The translations under genes and the position numbers were made by a program. Source: an uncultured cyanobacterium (GTDB taxonomy: Bacteria > Cyanobacteriota > Cyanobacteriia > Cyanobacteriales > FACHB-T130). From it: 34,982 nt of DNA. Shown in pieces: positions 33,144 through 34,982 of this stretch. The notes beneath the pieces are model-generated. The model was not told the origin of the DNA and did no database searches. It saw only the letters and a list, made by a program, of their open reading frames with translations. Each line of letters starts with the position of its first letter. Position 1 is the first letter of the stretch. The stretch spans positions 1 through 34,982 of the forward strand of contig CAKZHE010000114.1 in the NCBI GenBank assembly GCA_936920195.1. The letters run 5' to 3'.

Positions 33144-33614
33144 ATGATGCAAAAATTGCAAAGAGTAATTATTGGAGTGCTGTTAACTGTTTTCTTAGCT
33201 ATTGGTTTCAGCACACCAGCATACGCACAGACAGTAGATGACATTAGCCCGAAGGGTTATCTATACAGGATAAATGTCTCCAGTCCTAGTAATGCTAAGA
33301 TGTTTTACGGTAAGATCTTGGGGATGAAAGAAGATCCAACTTTCCGTGTCTGTAGCGAACCCCAACAATGTTGGCTGGAGTTCTTGACTGGAAAGGAAGG
33401 AGTAAAGATCGGAACCTGGGTTAACCGTGAAGTGGGGACGGGGAAAGGAGTCATAACAATAGTGGTGAAGAATGTAGACAAAGCTAAAGCTTATTTGGAA
33501 AACCAAAAAGTGGATGTAGGTGAGGTTCAATCAGTTGGTAAAGGAGTGCGATTAGCATTTTTTAGCGATTTTGATGGCAACCGTTTAGCGATTCGTGATG
33601 AGAATGTCAAATGA
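33144..33614 (+). CDS. Secreted VOC (glyoxalase-like) family protein
   Basis: The protein has 156 residues. The signal peptide (VIIGVLLTVFLAIGFSTPAYA, cleavage AYA-QT) is followed by a single VOC-like half: YLYRINVSSPSNAKMFYGKILGM, CWLEFL, VITIVVKNVDKAKAYLENQ, VRLAFFSDFDGNRLAI. The F-D-G-N-R-L end is typical of glyoxalase/bleomycin-resistance proteins. Metal ligands are not clear, so activity is unknown. Start is ambiguous: ATG 33144 (or 33147) gives a clean signal peptide, but AAAGGAG at 33091-33097 sits correctly before a TTG at 33102. It stands alone. Confidence 0.8.
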   Translation: MMQKLQRVIIGVLLTVFLAIGFSTPAYAQTVDDISPKGYLYRINVSSPSNAKMFYGKILGMKEDPTFRVCSEPQQCWLEFLTGKEGVKIGTWVNREVGTGKGVITIVVKNVDKAKAYLENQKVDVGEVQSVGKGVRLAFFSDFDGNRLAIRDENVK

Positions 33615-33976
33615 TTCATACACATTTGACTTTTCGGGCTATACTATTTCTCCTCCATAACGAAGTTGGGTTAAGTTCCCTCTAGATAGGCTGTTGGCTC
33701 TGCGAGTTTTTGGGCAATTTTGTTCATACAATAGTTATGAAAGCCAATTTAAGGATCAGAAACTGTATGAACAGAAAACTCCTAAAAAGGCACAAAGTCA
33801 ACAGCCTAGGCTCCACTTTATCCTTGAGAAATCATCAGATGAACCTACACTAAACTTGGTAATTCCTTTGCTTTGATTGAGATTGTTGTTGAGTTGGAGG
33901 CAGAGCCTCCGGAGGGCATTCCCAGTCAGAGACTGGGAACGAGAAAAAAACGAACGAGAAACGAGGGAATCTAGAA
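33615..33976. other. Repeat-bearing gap between the VOC gene and nrtD
   Basis: This gap holds an interrupted copy of the GAGGCAGAGCCTC-family repeat (33792-33954). A small open frame at 33694-33876 overlaps that repeat and has no recognisable features. No gene is supported. Confidence 0.55.
33792..33954. repeat. Interrupted GAGGCAGAGCCTC-family repeat
   Basis: ACAAAGTCAACAGCCTAGG (33792-33810) and CAGAGCCTCCGGA through GACTGGGAACGAG (33901-33953) are contiguous in the copy at 9022-9085 but are separated here by 90 bp (33811-33900). The insert starts CTCCA and ends TGGAG followed by G; AGG stands at both junctions. Confidence 0.8.
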
Positions 33977-34837
33977 TTACTCGTCGTCGTGGGCAAAGCG
34001 ATGGTAGAGGAAATCGAGGGCGTGATTTCGCAGTTTATAGTATAGGGGATCTTCCATGATCCGAGCGCGATCGCGGGGTCGCGCAAAGGGAATTTCCAAC
34101 ACTTCGCCAATTTGAGCCGCCGGACCATTGGTCATCATTACCAAACGATCGGCTAAAAACAATGCTTCGTCAATATCGTGGGTAATCATTAACACTGTAC
34201 AACGGCGATCGCTCCAAATTTTCAGCAATTCTTCTTGCAATTCTTCCTTGGTAATCGCATCTAGCGCCCCAAAGGGTTCATCTAAAATTAATACTTGGGG
34301 ACGAATGGCTAAAGCGCGAGCAATGGAAACTCGCTGTCTCATCCCCCCGGACATTTGGGGTGGTTTTTTGTCGGCGGATTCTGTCAATCCTACCATAGCT
34401 AAATTATCGCGGACAATGGCATTTTTTTCAGCTTTGGATTTATGGGGATGAACTGCATTGACAGCTAAATAAACGTTTTCAAAAGCAGTCCGCCAAGGTA
34501 ACAAAGCGTAGTTTTGAAACACTACCATCCGATCTGGACCTGGTTTGGTAATGGGTTGCGATCGCAATCTGACTTGTCCCATTGTTGGTTTAGCAAATCC
34601 TGAAACCATATTCAACAAGGTGGATTTACCGCAGCCAGAGTGACCAATTACGCAAATAAATTCCCCTTCATAAACTGTCAGATTGACATCTTGCAATACT
34701 GTGAAGGGACCTTTAGCGGTGGGATAAATCTTAGAAACATTCTCAATCACCAAAAAAGGATCGCGGTTAATTGAGTTTTTGGGGGATTTTTCAGTGGGAT
34801 TGATGTAGCTAATATTCAGTGCTTTGGCGGTTGACAT
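33977..34837 (-). CDS. nrtD: Nitrate ABC transporter ATP-binding protein (NrtD-like)
   Basis: This cytosolic ATPase subunit drives nitrate/nitrite import with NrtA (binding), NrtB (permease) and NrtC. Length 286 residues. Walker A GHSGCGKST (about 63-71), Q-loop VVFQNYALLPW, signature MSGGMRQRVSIARALA, Walker B VLILDEPFGALD, switch His in ITHDIDEAL. ITKPGPDRMVVFQNY, MTNGPAAQIGEVLEIPF and the ending ALDFLYHRFAHDDE fit NrtD, with no fused NrtA-like domain (which NrtC has). The bicarbonate paralog CmpD is hard to exclude. The rest of the operon would lie upstream, beyond the right edge; the heptamer repeat fills the visible upstream DNA. Confidence 0.88.
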   Translation of the reverse strand: MSTAKALNISYINPTEKSPKNSINRDPFLVIENVSKIYPTAKGPFTVLQDVNLTVYEGEFICVIGHSGCGKSTLLNMVSGFAKPTMGQVRLRSQPITKPGPDRMVVFQNYALLPWRTAFENVYLAVNAVHPHKSKAEKNAIVRDNLAMVGLTESADKKPPQMSGGMRQRVSIARALAIRPQVLILDEPFGALDAITKEELQEELLKIWSDRRCTVLMITHDIDEALFLADRLVMMTNGPAAQIGEVLEIPFARPRDRARIMEDPLYYKLRNHALDFLYHRFAHDDE

Positions 34838-34852
34838 GGTGGTAAATGGGGA

Positions 34853-34976
34853 ATGGGGAACAGGGAACAGGGAACAGGGGGGGAGAGGGAACAGGGAACA
34901 GGGAACAGGGAATAGGGAACAGGGAAAAGGGAATAGGGAACAGGGAACAGGGAAAAGGGAAAAGGGAAAAGGGAGA
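34853..34976. repeat. Heptanucleotide tandem repeat (GGGAACA, STRR-like)
   Basis: About 16-17 imperfect copies of GGGAACA, with GGGAATA and GGGAAAA variants and one disrupted unit (GGGGGGGAGA), run almost to the right edge. They lie just upstream of nrtD. Short tandem heptamers are known in cyanobacterial genomes. Confidence 0.9.
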
Positions 34977-34982
34977 GGCGGG

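Noticed and set aside
33694-33876. 60-codon open frame between the VOC gene and nrtD
   Set aside because: It overlaps the interrupted repeat and has no recognisable features.
34853-34976. CRISPR array or iteron origin
   Set aside because: Seven-base units without spacers and no replication gene nearby; a simple tandem repeat explains it.

Overview
The window looks like chromosomal DNA of a cyanobacterium, probably a filamentous non-heterocystous (Oscillatoriales-like) strain. Evidence: very many HIP1 octamers (GCGATCGC and variants) on both strands; cyanobacterial marker genes (proton extrusion protein PcxA, a CCB2/CCB4-type cytochrome b6f cofactor-assembly protein, a DesD-type delta-6 desaturase, fused RibBA, an NrtD-type nitrate transporter ATPase, a cyanoexosortase-associated protein); and intergenic repeats typical of these genomes. 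The genus is inference. No tRNA, rRNA or CRISPR array was recognised.

Layout. 1-435: an IS200/IS605-like end hairpin, no gene recognised. 436-6211: a small acidic protein, homoserine dehydrogenase (minus) behind a cyanoexosortase-associated gene, a membrane-anchored alpha/beta hydrolase convergent with a GNAT acetyltransferase, and pcxA. 6611-11039: a large UvrD/AddB-like P-loop protein, a CCB-type protein and desD, separated by repeat-rich gaps. 11177-11782: a one-TM proline-rich protein. 12310-15963: a tight same-strand run ribBA - TPR lipoprotein-like/secreted protein - ParD-like antitoxin - Uma2 nuclease. 16013-17321: an internally deleted Uma2 remnant and a DUF433/DUF5615 toxin-antitoxin pair. 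17365-19870: a DUF58 protein and a PD-(D/E)XK-type protein with a 12-bp VNTR. 20166-23066: one long protein joining two PqqD-like segments, an M50 site-2-protease-like membrane domain and an HlyD adaptor. 23221-29730: M23 peptidase, pheS, surE, a DUF2993 protein, a DUF2887/Rpn-like nuclease and proS. 29747-31146: two truncated tnpB genes fused tail-to-tail. 31375-32688: a BrxC/BrxD-type ATPase with no partners. 32744-32858: a MITE. 33144-34837: a secreted VOC protein and nrtD, behind a heptanucleotide tandem repeat.

Most genes are housekeeping, in small units scattered among repeats. Accessory character is concentrated at 14994-17321 (toxin-antitoxin and Uma2 genes) and 29747-32858 (mobile-element debris around a defence-type ATPase). 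The strongest candidates for something little described are the PqqD-PqqD-M50-HlyD fusion at 20166-23066, the orphan BREX-type ATPase at 31375-32688, and the enlarged ProS editing domain at 27703-29730. All family calls were made by reading the sequence, without database searches.
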